Assembly (NCBI RefSeq): GCF_023101765.2 | Contig: NC_064226.1 | Location: forward strand, 5,572,001-5,636,000 | Length of the DNA: 64,000 bases | Reading direction: 5' to 3' | Source of the DNA: Spodoptera frugiperda | Taxonomy: Eukaryota; Arthropoda; Insecta; Lepidoptera; Noctuidae | Shown: positions 1 through 12,845 of the stretch, piece by piece | Layout of the letters: each line of letters begins with the position of its first letter | Position numbering within the stretch: position 1 is the stretch's first letter | Notes under the pieces: model-generated | The model's database searches: none | Seen by the model: the letters and a program-made list of their open reading frames with translations, nothing else | What the model was told of the DNA's origin: nothing | Translations under genes and position numbers: made by a program

Positions 1-1237
1 TTCTTGAGACTTAACTTTCCTTACTAGCTCGAGACATCAGATGTTTTGCGATTCCCCTGTGTACACTTTTGTCTATCTAAGCATTTAATCCAATACATTG
101 TACAACAGATGGTATCTCGCACGAGATATTTTCAGCTCTTTTTTACGACTTCCCGGGAGACTCGGGCAATTTCTTATTATTTTAGTTTTAATTTTATGAT
201 ATTTTAATGTTGATATGCCTTACTGTATGCCGTTCTTATTTTGTACGTGATTACGCTTGGTTTTAACTTAAAAGGTAAGTACACTGAACTTGAGAATATA
301 AGTTGATGTAAAACTTTCTCATTACTAAATTCATCTGGATATTGTCAATGTGAGTTGCATTGTTAATTTATTACAAACGAATTCTTATTAGGCATATTTT
401 TCCTGATACAATATTATACTCTGAAATAGTAATAATTATTGCACAATATTAAATACAGATGTGCAGTTTTCTTATCTCGTAAAATATTTATTACCATTTT
501 TTTTATTTGATCCATATTTTACCTAATGGTCACTTAAAGTTTGAGTGTTACTCAATATTTTAATCTTTATATTGCCGTACATTATACATAAAATTATTAC
601 TTAAACTATTCTTTAGTAGATTTTGTTCAGAAAATCTTTTTTTTCTCAATAACTGCTCAATTTTGCTTTATTTGGAATCGAACTAAACAACAATCGTCCT
701 TAAAACCATTTAAATGATCAAATTTAAATTAGAGCAATATTAAGTTAAAAAACAAACTATTTAGCCTAATAAACTACGAAAATTAGTATACAAACACAAA
801 TCCTCATTATTATGTATGTAGGTTAAAGCCACTATCTACGTCCATAACTTAGTTTCATTAACTTCTATTACTTAATTTGAATTCCCATTCAGTAGATCAG
901 TTTTAATCAATTATAATGGAATAACTATTGGTATTCATATATATGACGGTCATTTGGACGTTACGACTTCGGGAATGTGAAATTTAATTCAATTAAGTAC
1001 TTTATACGAGTTGGAATCGAGTGGATTATGTTAGTTTTAAATCCCAAGATAATAAAGCTTATATTTGTATGGCAATTGTAATTGGTTTTACTGTATCTGT
1101 AAAGAGCAGGCTGGTTGTAGGGCCGTTTTATTTTGGAATGTTTGAAATAAGAACACTAAAAATGTTAAGGCAATTGTCATTAAACAAATTCGTATAAACT
1201 TTAAAATTAAATTCCTTTGATTAAAGTTGACTCACAC
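1..1237. other. AT-rich DNA without recognised genes
   Basis: No coding frame, repeat family or structured signal seen. Confidence 0.6.
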
Positions 1238-1556
1238 TAGGATTGTCTCCTGTGTCCTAAGTGCGTTTACAAACATATAAGTTCATATACAATTAACACC
1301 CAGACCCGAAACAACAATTTGTGGATCACCCAAAGAGTAGTTCGGTGCGGAGATCGAACCCGCTAGCTGATTATAGCTACTACCTAGCGGGTTTACCGGG
1401 GCTCCGGCTCGAAAAGCAGGAGAAGGAACGGGGTGGTTTTTAGTTAGTAAGAGTCTGACACTCCCTCTCGCCTCGCCCAAGGTGGGAGAAGTCATTGGAT
1501 GATTTTCCCCCTCAAAAAAAAAAGCTGATTATAGCTCAGCCACGGTACCAGCCGTG
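1238..1556 (-). mobile_element. tRNA-derived SINE (type J), split by a type A repeat
   Basis: Parts 1238-1364 and 1538-1556. Minus strand: B-box-like GGTTCGAT near 1352-1362, tail acaggag at the left. It matches 10415-10530 and, in the opposite orientation, 25896-26070. Confidence 0.7.
1379..1523 (+). mobile_element. Poly-A repeat (type A), 5' truncated, with 14-bp target duplication
   Basis: Starts actacctagcgggtttac and ends gattttccccctc plus a run of A. AGCTGATTATAGCT flanks both sides (1365-1378 and 1524-1537). The poly-A end, variable 5' end and duplication show LINE-mediated retroposition. The host sequence is a type J SINE. Confidence 0.88.
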
Positions 1557-3611
1557 CTATAAAATTAAACTTCATCTGACTTAAAATTTCTGGTATCAGA
1601 AGAGAAAATTATTATTTTTCTAAACGAATAAAGCAGAATGATAGAAATGACATTAATGTTAAAATGCGAGGCACATTCACTATAGGAATTTTATTAACGA
1701 CATGACTATCCTTTATTTGTGATTACTATTGGCTAAATATGTTAGACATTTATGACTATTATCTACGTGACTTCTAGACAAATGCTTAATATGTCCTACT
1801 TAAGAATGAATTGAATTGAGAATACAGCGAATAGGTATGTTGACGACTCGATAAATCCCAATATCCATACATGCCAATATTCTTGCTACGCAGTCTGTGA
1901 TCCGTCTGTCCTAGGACTTCAACAAAATATGTTAGTGCTTATAAATCTCTCAGACGTACCAATAAAACGAACCCATCTAAATTATTCCACCTTTTGTTAT
2001 GAAACCCATAAATATAGGAAAACATAACTAAAGCAGACATCATAAAAATTATATAGGTTATTACAAAGTCGTGTTAGGACACAGATATATTGGATATTTT
2101 GTGAATAATTATGTTCTAAATATCACATTCCAATGACTTGTTTGTGTTGTTAGAACGTTTATTGAACCAACTTATCCGTTCAGGTGGCCAAAATTGGAAC
2201 TAATAAAAGTCTAAACAAAAATCGATGATTCAACGCTTCCTTGTATAGAAACTAGCGCTGTTGTTGTTTGAATTCGTATGTTGGTAGCACTGCGACTTGA
2301 TCCATTCATCAAGCGATCAAGGAAGGCAACCTCACGGTGACAAGCGTCACCAGTTTAGTGACATATGTCGATATTATGCAAATTTCGCATATTTTTGACG
2401 CAATATCAATAAATTAATTATTGGGCTTAGGCAACGGATTTTTGGAGATTAGTATTTTTTTTATGTGATTGTGTGCCTAACTATTGGCACAAAGGTTTAA
2501 GGCTCAAGGCTGTTCACATTATGGAGAATCCAATTTGCCATAACTAGTAAGATGCAATTACCTAGTAAGCTTTTATACTGTAGGTACGTATATTAGATAA
2601 TTGTTATAATATGGCTAGATGTCTTAAAATTATGGTTAGGTAACCTACATACTTATACCGAACCTAATTAACGAGTCATCTAAAGCAGTTATCTATTAAC
2701 CCAATCTGGAACTCAGATTGAGTCAATTTAGGTCCAATTCATTGCTTAAACAGTACATAGTTAGTATATATACCTACCTATGTATTGTTACCTTACATAG
2801 ACAGAATGAGAACAGCCTAATTGTTGAATCAGCTTTTTTTTAATTAATTAAGTGTTGAAGAAGTTTAAGGTAGGCAATTTTTAGGATTATAATATAAAAA
2901 CATTTAAGGACTGCAGGTTACAAGATTAATTTGATATTTTTTTAGTAAATTAGATCCTACGCTACCTAATACACAAGTAATAAGTCTTTTTGTTGATAGT
3001 TATGGGCTCTTTTTAACCGACTTCATTTCGAAATGTAGACTAGCAGACAATTTTTCTTTTTCCATTTAGCATCCATAGTATCTATATATCTATTGCAGGG
3101 ATATCATTAACACATTAGTAAAGCAATTACACAAAATCCCAAATGTATTTTCACGCACTTTCAAGCAAAACGCACCCTTGAATGAATGTAATAATATACA
3201 TAGAATATATGCGATTTGATACTGAACATAAGCCTCAAGTTTCTAATTGATTTGGATAAGCCATTAAGCCTTGTTGATGGATGCGTTCCCTGTTTACAGA
3301 ACTACCATAAGCCCGTCTTGTTTGAACACCTCTCGTGTACGAGAAACACATTATTAAATCTAAACACCTAATTAAAATCTGTAAGGGAAATTGAATTTTG
3401 TTTGCTTATTCGTAAAGATGAATTTAGTAGAATTGGTAGTGTTGATTTTGGGATTGCATTACAATTGCTAAGCACGAGGCTCTGTATTTTGTAGTAGTAT
3501 CTGGGATTGTACTCCAAGTTTTACTATGAGCTAGCAAGACATGTGATGTATATGAGCTATGAAGATTAATAACATATTTCGCAAATTATATGAGACCTTA
3601 GTATAGGTACT
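1557..3611. other. AT-rich DNA without recognised genes
   Basis: Nothing supported; short frames only. Confidence 0.6.
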
Positions 3612-3695
3612 TTAATCTTTTTCTTCTCCTCTAATAATATCTTCTGATTAATTTCGTTGCGGGATCCAAGACAGTCATTCATGTCCCTGAGACGC
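3612..3695 (+). repeat. Type H repeat
   Basis: ttcttctcctctaataatat, atttcgttgcgggatccaag, acagtcatt; the inverted copy is at 45742. Confidence 0.65.
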
Positions 3696-4374
3696 GCCGG
3701 ACTTCAATGTTCTGGTGTTTTCATGGTTGTATCTACTGTAGATCCTGGCTTACAGGAGTTGCAGCTATTACTAAGGTTGTGGCGGGCTTGTCCCATTAAA
3801 AAAGTTAAATAAGTCTATTCCGCCAGACAAAATAAATGTGAGTAACTTTACCAAAAGAACTTATGGATTATATTGGTTGACAAATATCTCCAATAAAAAC
3901 AGTTAGAAATGGTACAAAACTAGAGCGATTAGATAAGGCGGGCCACACAAAGTCAGGCACGGAGGGATGACGGCGAGCGGTGCACGTTTAGTCGTTCACT
4001 CGCTCACTGATACCCTAATGATTGATGACCGACAGGAGCAGTTTACCGCCTATGAACGACAGTTTAGTTAGTGTCCAGAATGGGGACAATTTATCTTTTT
4101 TCTTTTCCTAGGATTATGGTTACAAATCTCCATTAATAAGTACATAATGTTAAAAAAGAATGTGCGTTTCTTCTCTTCTTGATAATTTGCATGGGTACTT
4201 ATAGTCAAAAAGATGCTGACTAGTTTAGAACTAGTTCGTTACACAAGATCCTGTATTATATTCATACCTATGTTAATATATGGGATGAATATCCATAGCT
4301 AAACAAGTACTTCACCATCATCATTAACGACAAGCCACCTGCATCAAACAAGTCTTTAAAAACTTAGCTCTTCT
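3696..4374. other. Gene-free DNA with a CpG-richer patch
   Basis: The patch 3943-4075 (cacggagggatgacggcgag and the following 60 bases) stands out in base composition and may be conserved non-coding sequence. Confidence 0.4.
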
Positions 4375-4546
4375 TCAATCTTTCCAATCCTCGACTCCCC
4401 AATAACCTTTAAATTCTAAAAACCTAAAGGCTGGCAACGCACTTGTAACGCCTCTGATGTTTCGGGTGTCCATGGACGGTGGCGATTGCTTTCCAGCAGG
4501 TGATTCATTTGTTCGTTTACCAGTTCAGTTTATACCATAAAAAACT
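4375..4546 (+). repeat. Type B lepidopteran repeat
   Basis: ggctggcaacgcacttgtaa, cgcctctgatgtttcgggtg, ggcgattgctttccagcagg, then ttcgtttacc and accataaaaaa. Same family as 6774, 42470 and 45540. Confidence 0.75.
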
Positions 4547-5082
4547 AAGAATTACGAATAAGATCAAAAAACCCTGTGCCCAAACCGAAAATAAACAGTT
4601 TCATTGTTCGTCACTGATACGACTCAGGCAATAACACAGTCAATTAACAAAATTAAGATATAAAAAAATATTTATAACACATTAAGTATATCATTTGACT
4701 AATTAGCAACCGATATTTGAAATATCTAGACTAATTTGGAGATTTTTAGAGATAAATGTTAATATTGAACGACATTCCCAAATGTAAACAAGTTTATTCA
4801 CTCAAAATATTAGGTGTTTCTGATATCCTGTTGGCATTTTTATTTTATTAGTCTCAAGCCTTGATGTGCTTTATCGATTTGGATCATAAATTGAGGATGT
4901 ATATTGCATAGTTGTTTTATTGATTGGTTGTGATTGCCATAAGTGCGTCCGCTGACCGACGCGACGTTACGGTCTCAAGTATGTATGTAGTTTGATTTAT
5001 GAGTTGGGTATATTGTCAAAACTCTTAGTATTAGCATATGATTTAGAATTCTAGCTAATATCTTATCCGGATCTGTAGACGG

Positions 5083-5206
5083 GGGTTACCGAGGCTCCGG
5101 CTCAAAAACAGGAGTAGGAACGGGGTGGTTTTTAGTCAGTAAGAGTCTGACACTCCCTCTCGCCTCACCCAAGGCAAGAAAAGTCATTGGATGATTTTCC
5201 CCCCTC
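5083..5206 (+). repeat. Type A repeat, 3' part
   Basis: gggttaccgaggctccgg… aagagtctgacactccctct… gattttcccccctc, without a poly-A run. Confidence 0.8.
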
Positions 5207-6773
5207 GATAATGCCGATATTGTATGATAATAAAAGCATTGCAGATGGATCAAATAGGTAAATTAGAATGCGAAGAATACTTACGAATAAGTTAATAAAC
5301 CATCACCTTTCAAGGTATGCTCTAATGGAGTCTATAAAAATATCTTCTTCCATAAATACATCGAAATCATTTCCTGAGAAACGTTTCAATTCATTTACCT
5401 AAGTAAGGAGTTATTAGAATTCTTGGAACCGTCAGAAAATATACAATACTTTACCAGTCACACCTCCACAATATCGTCACTGAAAATTCGTGGAAATTGT
5501 GAGAAAAGTTACATACAATCGGTTTCATAACACAAACGACTTTGGTTTGAAACTTTGTACAGAGCATCTATTGGCTATTGGCATAAATCCAGTGGATTAA
5601 GCAATAACTCGTGTACACCGGACATTAGTACCACACTTAGCGTTAGATTTACCGTACTCGATGGACAATCAAGCAACCACGACCATTATATCTAGTGTAG
5701 CCCAATATTTATCAACATGCTGGTGAAAACCGCTGCGCGAACGCTGCGTTTTCGCTGCAAATAACAGATAAGCACGTCCCGATGCCGCAACGGTCCGTGC
5801 CTCACGAAATAAATGCGTGATTTATGATTTTAGACACGGATTTGGTAGGTAATGGAGTGATCACTTCTAATCTAAATTAATAATATGATCTAATCCATTC
5901 TTCGTTTAATGACGTCTCAAAACAGTGGTCGTTATTAATACGTAGAGACTCAACGTATATTTATAACGTTTTACTTATGATCATTGCAATCGTCATAATT
6001 ATATAAGTATTTATGTAAATTACAAAATAAATGATAAGAAACTTACAAAGACTGTATTTACGTTAACATAATTTTATTTTACACGTGTAGTTTATTAATA
6101 AAATACATAGAATAATAACGACGGACAGCTCGTATAGCTTAGTTAAAAAAAATTGGTTCATCCTTGTTTAAAAACAGAATAAATGGTCCTATTTACACTT
6201 AGACTTAAACTTTGCAAACTATGCTAAGCAATATTTAATCCCGAATGAATATGTTTTATCCCATTGAATGTTAAGAATAAATTATAGTGTAAATATGAAA
6301 AAAAAAATTTTTTTGGTCAGTGTCACTCCGCAAAATCTAAAAAATGCGAATGCACATCGTCGCAAAACTTAAAAAATGCACATTCAACCTTTAACACTCC
6401 ATTCCGACACTACTCCTTGGCCAGCTCACAAAACCCACGCGTCCGATTTCGAACAAGCCTGAATACTCCCTTGATTGGGGAATTCGTATCCGGGTATATG
6501 AGAGTCGTAAGATTAAATTGCTGAGACGCTATTGGTCAACAAATCGAGCACTAAATAACTTTTTTTAGTCTCCTAAGATAAGGGTCGAGGCGTTAAAATT
6601 CTTTTTATTATTTACGATCTTGACTAAGCCAGGTCTCTCATAAAGATAATTGTTGGTATTTTTACGATATAATAAAGGGTTTTAATGGTAATTGTTTGAA
6701 TGATTTTCAATTTGCGGTAAGAATAACTAAAAATATTCCTGTTGGGTGGGAGAGAGGACTCACAAAAAACCGA
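5207..6773. other. Gene-free AT-rich DNA with a CpG-rich patch at 5725-5805
   Basis: gctgcgcgaacgctgcgttt and nearby bases are GC-rich; the remainder is AT-rich with no feature. Confidence 0.45.
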
Positions 6774-7004
6774 CGTGAAAGAACGCTTGCGTTGTGTTTC
6801 GTTGTGTGAGTGAGGTTACCGGAGGTCCAGTTACCCCCCTTCCCAAACTTCCTAATCTCCGATTCCCTAACAACCCTTAAATTCTTAACCCCCAAAAGGC
6901 CAGCAACGCCAGCAACACCACTGGTGTTTCGGATGGCCATTGTCGGCGGCGATTGCTTGCCATCAGATGCTCCGTCTGCTCGTTTACCTGCTTATACCAT
7001 AAAG
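6774..7004 (+). repeat. Type B lepidopteran repeat, longer form
   Basis: aaaccgacgtgaaag… gcttgcgttgtg… gaggttaccggaggtccagt… tctgctcgtttacctgctta. The upstream part matches 45590-45640. Confidence 0.8.
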
Positions 7005-7220
7005 GAAAAAGTACAACTGTCACATTCTGAAGTACATAACTAAGGCTTCGAAAAACTTAACTTACCTTTGGAATTCTTAGGTTACTTTTAAAGATTGGAG
7101 TTATATACATAGATATGCCCGATTTTCAGCTATAGATTCTCTATATTTTACAATGCAACCTATATCATAACAAGCGAAAAATTGTACTTGTACATTAGAT
7201 AAACGCATCGGTCTAATCTA

Positions 7221-7500
7221 TACTTATAATAAATCTGTAGAGAGGTCAATTCTGTACATGAAATATATTTCCAAAATAACTATCAGCGGGTGATTAGTGA
7301 TCGATACTGACGCCAAAAATGCAATCAGAAAAATTTTTGTCTGTCTGTCTGTCTGTCTATCTGTCTGTCTGTCTGTCTGTCTGTATGTTCTTTATAGAAA
7401 TAAAAACCACTCGACAGATTTAAATTAAACTTGGTACAATTGTTCTTCATACTCCTGGGCAGGTTATAGTATACTTTTCATCACGCTACGATCAATAGGA
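7221..7500 (+). repeat. Type D-like repeat with (TCTG)n
   Basis: tataataaatctgtagagag, tcaattctgtacatg, then a (GTCT)n tract at 7339-7385. It repeats at 7788 as a direct copy. Confidence 0.65.
7339..7385 (+). repeat. (GTCT)n microsatellite
   Basis: About 12 tetranucleotide units with one TATC variant, embedded in the type D-like repeat. Confidence 0.95.
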
Positions 7501-7787
7501 GCAGAGCAGTGAAGGGAAATGTTGGCAAAACAGGAGAACTTACTCCATTTTTTAAGCTTCCGTCGCGTGTGCAGCCTTAATGGTTAAAGCTACACAGAAA
7601 TAATGTATCACGGAAATGTTCTCCTTAAAATTGTTTAAAAAATATTCCACGACAGCAAATGTCTATCTCTTATGGTTGACTCACAATAACACGTATAACT
7701 CCCGATTGCTTAGCAGTACGGAGCTTTCTCATTATATTTGTCTACTCTTACGTTTATAATACATTCATTCTTTCATTCATTCATATT

Positions 7788-8110
7788 ATAATAAATCTGT
7801 AGAAGGCTCAATTCTGTACATTGAAAATATTGAAAGAATAAATAATAGGGGTACTGGATCGATACCAAACCCAAATATGTGAAGTTTTTTTGTCTGTCTG
7901 TCTATATGTTCAGGAATCACGCATTTATTTTTCAGTTTTATCCTACAGAACGCGAGCTCAACAGCAGTAGCTCATAAGAGGGATTTCCTTAATTATTATG
8001 GGCCTCGCCGTATTTGGGTCCAATAGATAGTTATAAAATGTCATTGTCAGAGTTACTCAAAACGACGAAGACCGACATCCGCGCGGACGGAGTCGCGGGC
8101 GGAAGCTAGT
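7788..8110 (+). repeat. Type D-like repeat, second copy
   Basis: tataataaatctgtagaagg, tcaattctgtacattg, a short (GTCT)n, and the typical end gcgggcggaagctagt. Confidence 0.7.
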
Positions 8111-8222
8111 GATTAAATAAATCTAATTTCAAATATATCATGCATAAATCTAAGCTCTATGGCATTAGTGAGAATAGAAAGAAATGAAGATAGTATACAC
8201 CGAAAGATTTGTGGCGCCCCCA

Positions 8223-8376
8223 TTTTTTTAAGGTGGAAAATCAAACAATGACGTCTCCCGCCTTGAGCGAGGCGAGAGGGAGTGTTAGACTCTTACTAAG
8301 TAAACACCACCTCGTTTCTACTCCTGCTTTCAAAACTGGAGCCCGGTATCCCGCAAGGCAGTCCGCACCATGGGGC
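8223..8376 (-). repeat. Type A repeat, 3' part
   Basis: Minus-strand copy: T-run, ggaaaatcaaacaatgacgt, cttgagcgaggcgagaggga, ending near ggcagtccgcacc. Confidence 0.8.
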
Positions 8377-8944
8377 AAAATATTTTGAAACTTATCTTGA
8401 AATTTACACAAAGATTTTAACAATAGGTCCACTCTTCTACTAACTAAAATAAGAAAGAAACACATACATTATAATCGTAACAAACAAAATCTGCGATCAA
8501 AAACAAAAATAATCCAGAACCATCATGAAAATACCACGAACGTAATCAGAGTCATCATGCATCAAGCTCATTACACTAGAATTACTTCAAAACGTAAACA
8601 CACTTACCAGTTTTACTGGAATGTGGAAATGTGTGCATTAATTCAGTATTATAACAGTCAACTGCATTAATATCCCATTTAGATCTTGTGCGTTGTATGT
8701 GGGGGAAGGTGGGATGACTAAACCGACCTATTGTATGACTGGAGTTTACGTAATCAACTCGCTTAATTGTAGGTTAGGAGTGTGTAACCTATTGGTAGTA
8801 TTGCATTTGAATTGGGGTTAATTAATTTTGTTTGAAAATGTGATTGGGTTTTTAGGTTTTGGTATGGTTTTTGTATTATCTTTTTAAGGGAAGGGTTTTG
8901 GTTGTGGTCCTGTTAGTTGAATGGTAAGTAAAACAACGATTAAA
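8377..8944. other. Gene-free AT-rich DNA
   Basis: Nothing recognised apart from a short G-rich run near 8700. Confidence 0.5.
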
Positions 8945-9972
8945 AGGTGCAATGTCACGCCTTTTATCCCCGAAGAGGTAGGCAGAGGTGCACTTTACGG
9001 CACGTAATGCCATGATTGTACAATGTACACCCACTTTTCGCCATTTTTGTTATAAGTCCCATGTAATAGGGGGTGAGCCTATTACCATATCGACGCTGGA
9101 AAGGCAAAATGTATTAAGCGCCACTTTGGTCGAAAATGAGTTATATATACCATTGGAATCGCCTGATTTTTCTCTTTCGAATGGTCTATGTCACGCCTTA
9201 ATTTGAGCATTTTGATGGCGGTTAATACACCCGTGATTTTAGACTTTTTCATATATTTTTTTGTTTTAAATCCATTATTTTTTTTACTTTGGCTCATAAA
9301 GCGTACATGATAGTAACAAACTATTGATAAGTCATTTATATCTGCTTAAGTTTACAACTAGATTGGTTTTAAAACTCTTTACCTTTCCATTTTTCTAAAA
9401 AATAACGCAATAAAACATTTTACAGATTGGCAATTATTATAAAATCTACACATAAGTCAATTTCCTAAAGAATATAACACTTTTTTCTAGCTCATTTTAT
9501 GCAGCTTTTTGTTCGTTAAAACATGTTTTACCTGGACACGGTGAGTATGGTTAACTGACTTAAGTCAATTTTACCTAACCAAGATTATGGGCCTGCGTTG
9601 TATTAACTCCAAAATCTTGGACATGAAGACACCTAGATTATTTTCTATTATTACATTTCATAGTAAACGTTATTCGTAATAACTATTTTGATTTTCAATG
9701 AAAAAGCTCCAGTAATTAATTAGTTATGATTTTTTTTGCAAAATTTGAAACTTCAAATCGCTCTACTGAACAATTCATATAATGGCGGTTAATACATTTT
9801 GCCTTTCCAGCGTCGATATATTGGACACAATTCTAGACTCCGTGCTACTACTGAGAATTTTTTGAAAATCCGAAAAAAACCCAGTAATATTTTGCCTGAC
9901 CCGGGAATTAAACCCGAGACCCCTTGTCCGGCAGTCGCACTTCCGACCACTCGACCAACGAAGCAGTCAATT
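8945..9972 (-). mobile_element. tRNA-derived SINE (type E), split by a 725-bp MITE
   Basis: SINE on the minus strand in two parts, 8945-9086 and 9820-9972. The 5' head (right side) has an A-box-like TGGTCGAGTGG and a B-box-like GGGTTTAATTCCC near 9902-9914 on the minus strand, as in Pol III-driven lepidopteran SINEs. The tail (left) contains ctacctcttcggggataaaa. This is not a functional tRNA gene. Confidence 0.8.
9091..9815. mobile_element. 725-bp non-autonomous DNA transposon (MITE), CGACGC ends, ATAT duplication
   Basis: 32-bp terminal inverted repeats with one mismatch begin CGACGCTGGAAAGGCAAAAT at both ends. ATAT flanks both sides (9087-9090 and 9816-9819). The related SINE at 44.1 kb reads attgccATATactggg without the insert, giving the empty site. 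The motif GTATTAA(C/G)CGCC recurs at 9111-9122, 9215-9226 (inverted) and 9784-9795 (inverted). The interior is AT-rich and has no transposase; small open frames inside look accidental. It shares the CGACGC terminus and 4-bp ATA-type duplication with the autonomous element at 26667. Confidence 0.88.
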
Positions 9973-10414
9973 AAAAGTTTACAATTAGGAACAGATTAAG
10001 AGGTGTCAAGTTCTATTCTCAGATCGAGCCAAGTCAAAGCTCAGTAAAAGTCAACAATTAAAAACATCACAAGCTAATGCATTGGCATCTACATATTATA
10101 TTGATATTGCAAATAATCTCTATGTATAAACTAATGTTCTATTTCTCGACCACAAATACATTTATTATACGAATATAATACCTATCTACTTACTACATTA
10201 AACCCACACGTTTGTTACCTACAAAGTACTCCCAAGAAACCTGATAATGGTTTCTGTCGCATCTCGCACTAAAACACCATATTTTATTAGCTAACGTCAC
10301 TTAAGTACGAGTAAACATTAGTTTTATCATTGTTTATAAAAAATAATGAATGCTAGGGGATTTACGAATGAGGATAATGAGAGGGTTTTTTAAACCAATT
10401 TCCCCACACGTATT

Positions 10415-10530
10415 TTCTCCTGTGTCGTGGGTGCATTTTACAAACATATAATTTCTGTATCGCATAGAGTGCACGAATCGAACCCACTACACGTTGCTCG
10501 GCAGCCAGTTGCCCAACCACCGCGCCAAAG
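10415..10530 (-). mobile_element. tRNA-derived SINE (type J)
   Basis: Minus strand: gcgcggtggttgggcaactg (A-box region), gggttcgattc (B box), and the tail acgacacaggagaaaa. Complete head and tail, about 116 bp. Confidence 0.75.
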
Positions 10531-11833
10531 GTACAGCCTTATCCCTAATTACCCTAAAAGAATAGAGAGAAGTCGGGGAAATAGGATGTAAACCACCTTA
10601 GTGCAAAGGCAATTATCACAAGGGTCTTGCAATTTTCAAAGTAACATTTAAGAAATAGGTTTATGTAGGTATCTTTATTAACATCTTCAGGGAACAAAAG
10701 TCTTTCTATATCATGTATCATCTATGTAGATACCATAAGACTAGGAACTCCAGGAAGAGGATACACGTGTGTTTGTGACGGTTGCATTCCAGTGTTGAAG
10801 ATTGTCGTGTCACGAAATCTGTCGTTGAAAAATGACTTGTCTGTTTCATCCGCATACCTGAATATCTGCATGTGGTCCTAATAACGCACTAGAACTATTG
10901 TTTCAGACATTTTTATACACCTGTATAACCTTTGCTTGCTTAGGGGAACTTAGAAAACCCAAGATCTTATCATGCTACACAATCACGCTTATAGCTAAAT
11001 AGATACGTAATAAAATCGCATAAAAAGAAAGACTAAAATTATTTAATCTTTTATTTAAAGCAGAAAACATGATCACTGGGATTTTATACTCATATTAATG
11101 TTATTGTTCTCAGTATCTTACGTTTAAAATGACATACAAAGGACAGTTCGATCAAAAGATGAGTTGATCTTGACGTCACGTCAATGGTTGAGGTCATCTG
11201 TGACGTTCCGATGTCTGTGACGAGAGTAAAATAAAGACAGCCGGATACATATTGATGATATTGGGAAATTTTGAAAATATATCTTTATTGTTATGCTTTA
11301 TACATTTTTAATCTTAATTTTTTTTACGTGAGTCATTGTCATTATTTATTTATATTAAAGTTATTTTTCAAAGAGATGTCGCATAGTAAACATCTGCTTT
11401 TGTTTTGATGATCTTAATTTCGAGAATTTGTTAGTCATGCTATTTTTATTTTATGTTTCATAGATAATACTAGATCTAGACATTTAAATCGATCGAAAAT
11501 TATGCAAACTTTAGTTTTTGATTTTTAACACGGTTATTGACATTTTAAGATAACAGCTTAAGATTCTTATTCATTTAACTTTGTTTTTGTCTTCAAAACA
11601 AGAATCACATAGCGTCATGCATTAAAAACTTAAAACGGTCCAAGCTAAAATATTTCCCGCTTCCCTGTAAACTTTTGCATTTGGAAACGGAGTGAATTTG
11701 TCGGTTCAACTCAGCCATCAATCAATCCTGTCAGTCACAAGTCTTAAGCGGCAGCATTACTTAAGGTATATCAGGAGATTCCTCCATGAGATATACGCTG
11801 AAATATTACTCCTCAGGTCTTTACTTCGTTTAT

Positions 11834-12016
11834 TTAAAGAACATTTAGATGAAATTTTGTAAACTTGATTTCCTTTTTCGTATTATCTTGAGATGTGTGT
11901 TCAAATCCATCAACAGCGAATAAATCTCCGTTCGAATTGATACCATCTAGCTGCTCATTTGAAGTTTCAAATTCATTCTCGAATTTTTTGTTCTTCACTT
12001 GAATGATACCGTTCAT
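11834..12016 (-). CDS. Possible small coding segment, unidentified
   Basis: A 60-codon frame from an ATG at 12016 to TAA. The product is polar and acidic (MNGIIQVKNKKFENEFETSN…), with about 11 Asp/Glu, 5 Gly and few Tyr or Phe runs, unlike the Ile/Lys/Asn/Phe-rich frames expected by chance in AT-rich DNA. No family or convincing splice signals were recognised. It could be a remnant of a retroposed or host exon. Confidence 0.2.
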   Translation of the reverse strand: MNGIIQVKNKKFENEFETSNEQLDGINSNGDLFAVDGFEHTSQDNTKKEIKFTKFHLNVL

Positions 12017-12688
12017 ATCAGAGGGGTCACATCTTTATGGCTGATTTTTTCGTTTTAAATTCTACCCACTCAATTAAGATATGATGGCTTTTTTACCTAC
12101 AGTTATGAATTAGAGAAATGAGGTTATCGTTTAAATCTATCTGGTCAATAGGTATCGCTGTCAGGGTGGATCACGTATTCAATAACCGTACATTGACACC
12201 ACTCGAAGTCACACAGTCTTTTGTTGTATTTGTAGGTTTAAATTCAGTTACATTCTACTGTAGGTAACTGTGTATTGACATAATTATCATTTACTTTACC
12301 TAGAAAACTTCACAACGTATTCTGTTGGAACATTTTTTTAAAGACTCGGTACAGGTATCTTTTGCGATTTAAAAATCTTCCAAGGAAAATTAAAATTAAT
12401 AATGGTGGCTAAAGTTATGAGCATTTCGAAATTGCATTTTACTCGGTGATTACTTTCGGTTTTTGTATTATTTTGTTTTTATCTCAAACGGTCAGGAGTA
12501 TGAGCGATGACCAGTCATTTCGTAATTGTATTAATTTTGTATGCTCAAAATTGAAATAAGAATAAATTGAAAGTCTTGTGGTACGTTCTTCTTTATTTGA
12601 GACGCAAAACACTGCTTAATTTTTATTCATTCTATCAATATGGAATGAAAGACAGTCTTAGTCGGTGTTGCACTTAGATTCTGATTAT

Positions 12689-12845
12689 TTTAACCAACTT
12701 GAAAATAAGGAGATTCTCAGTTTAACTTTTACATATGTATGTATGTTTATGCGTGATTATCTCGCGTTTAGCTGAACCGATTTTGATGAAGTTTTCAGCA
12801 TAGTATTATTCAGACTTAGGAAAAGGCTTTAGGTATAATACCCGA
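12689..12845 (+). repeat. Type C repeat
   Basis: taaccaacttgaaaataagg, gtgattatctcgcgttt, gctgaaccgattttgatgaa, ttttcagcatagtatt. Similar to 20772 and 21869. Confidence 0.75.

Noticed and set aside
6116..6135. A fourth CGACG-ended element starting ATAA-CGACGGACAGC
   Set aside because: No matching inverted end was found in the window.
7339..7385. CRISPR-like array
   Set aside because: A plain GTCT microsatellite without spacers.
9902..9960. tRNA gene on the minus strand
   Set aside because: The A- and B-box-like words belong to a SINE head with no full cloverleaf; the same head occurs as a repeat family.
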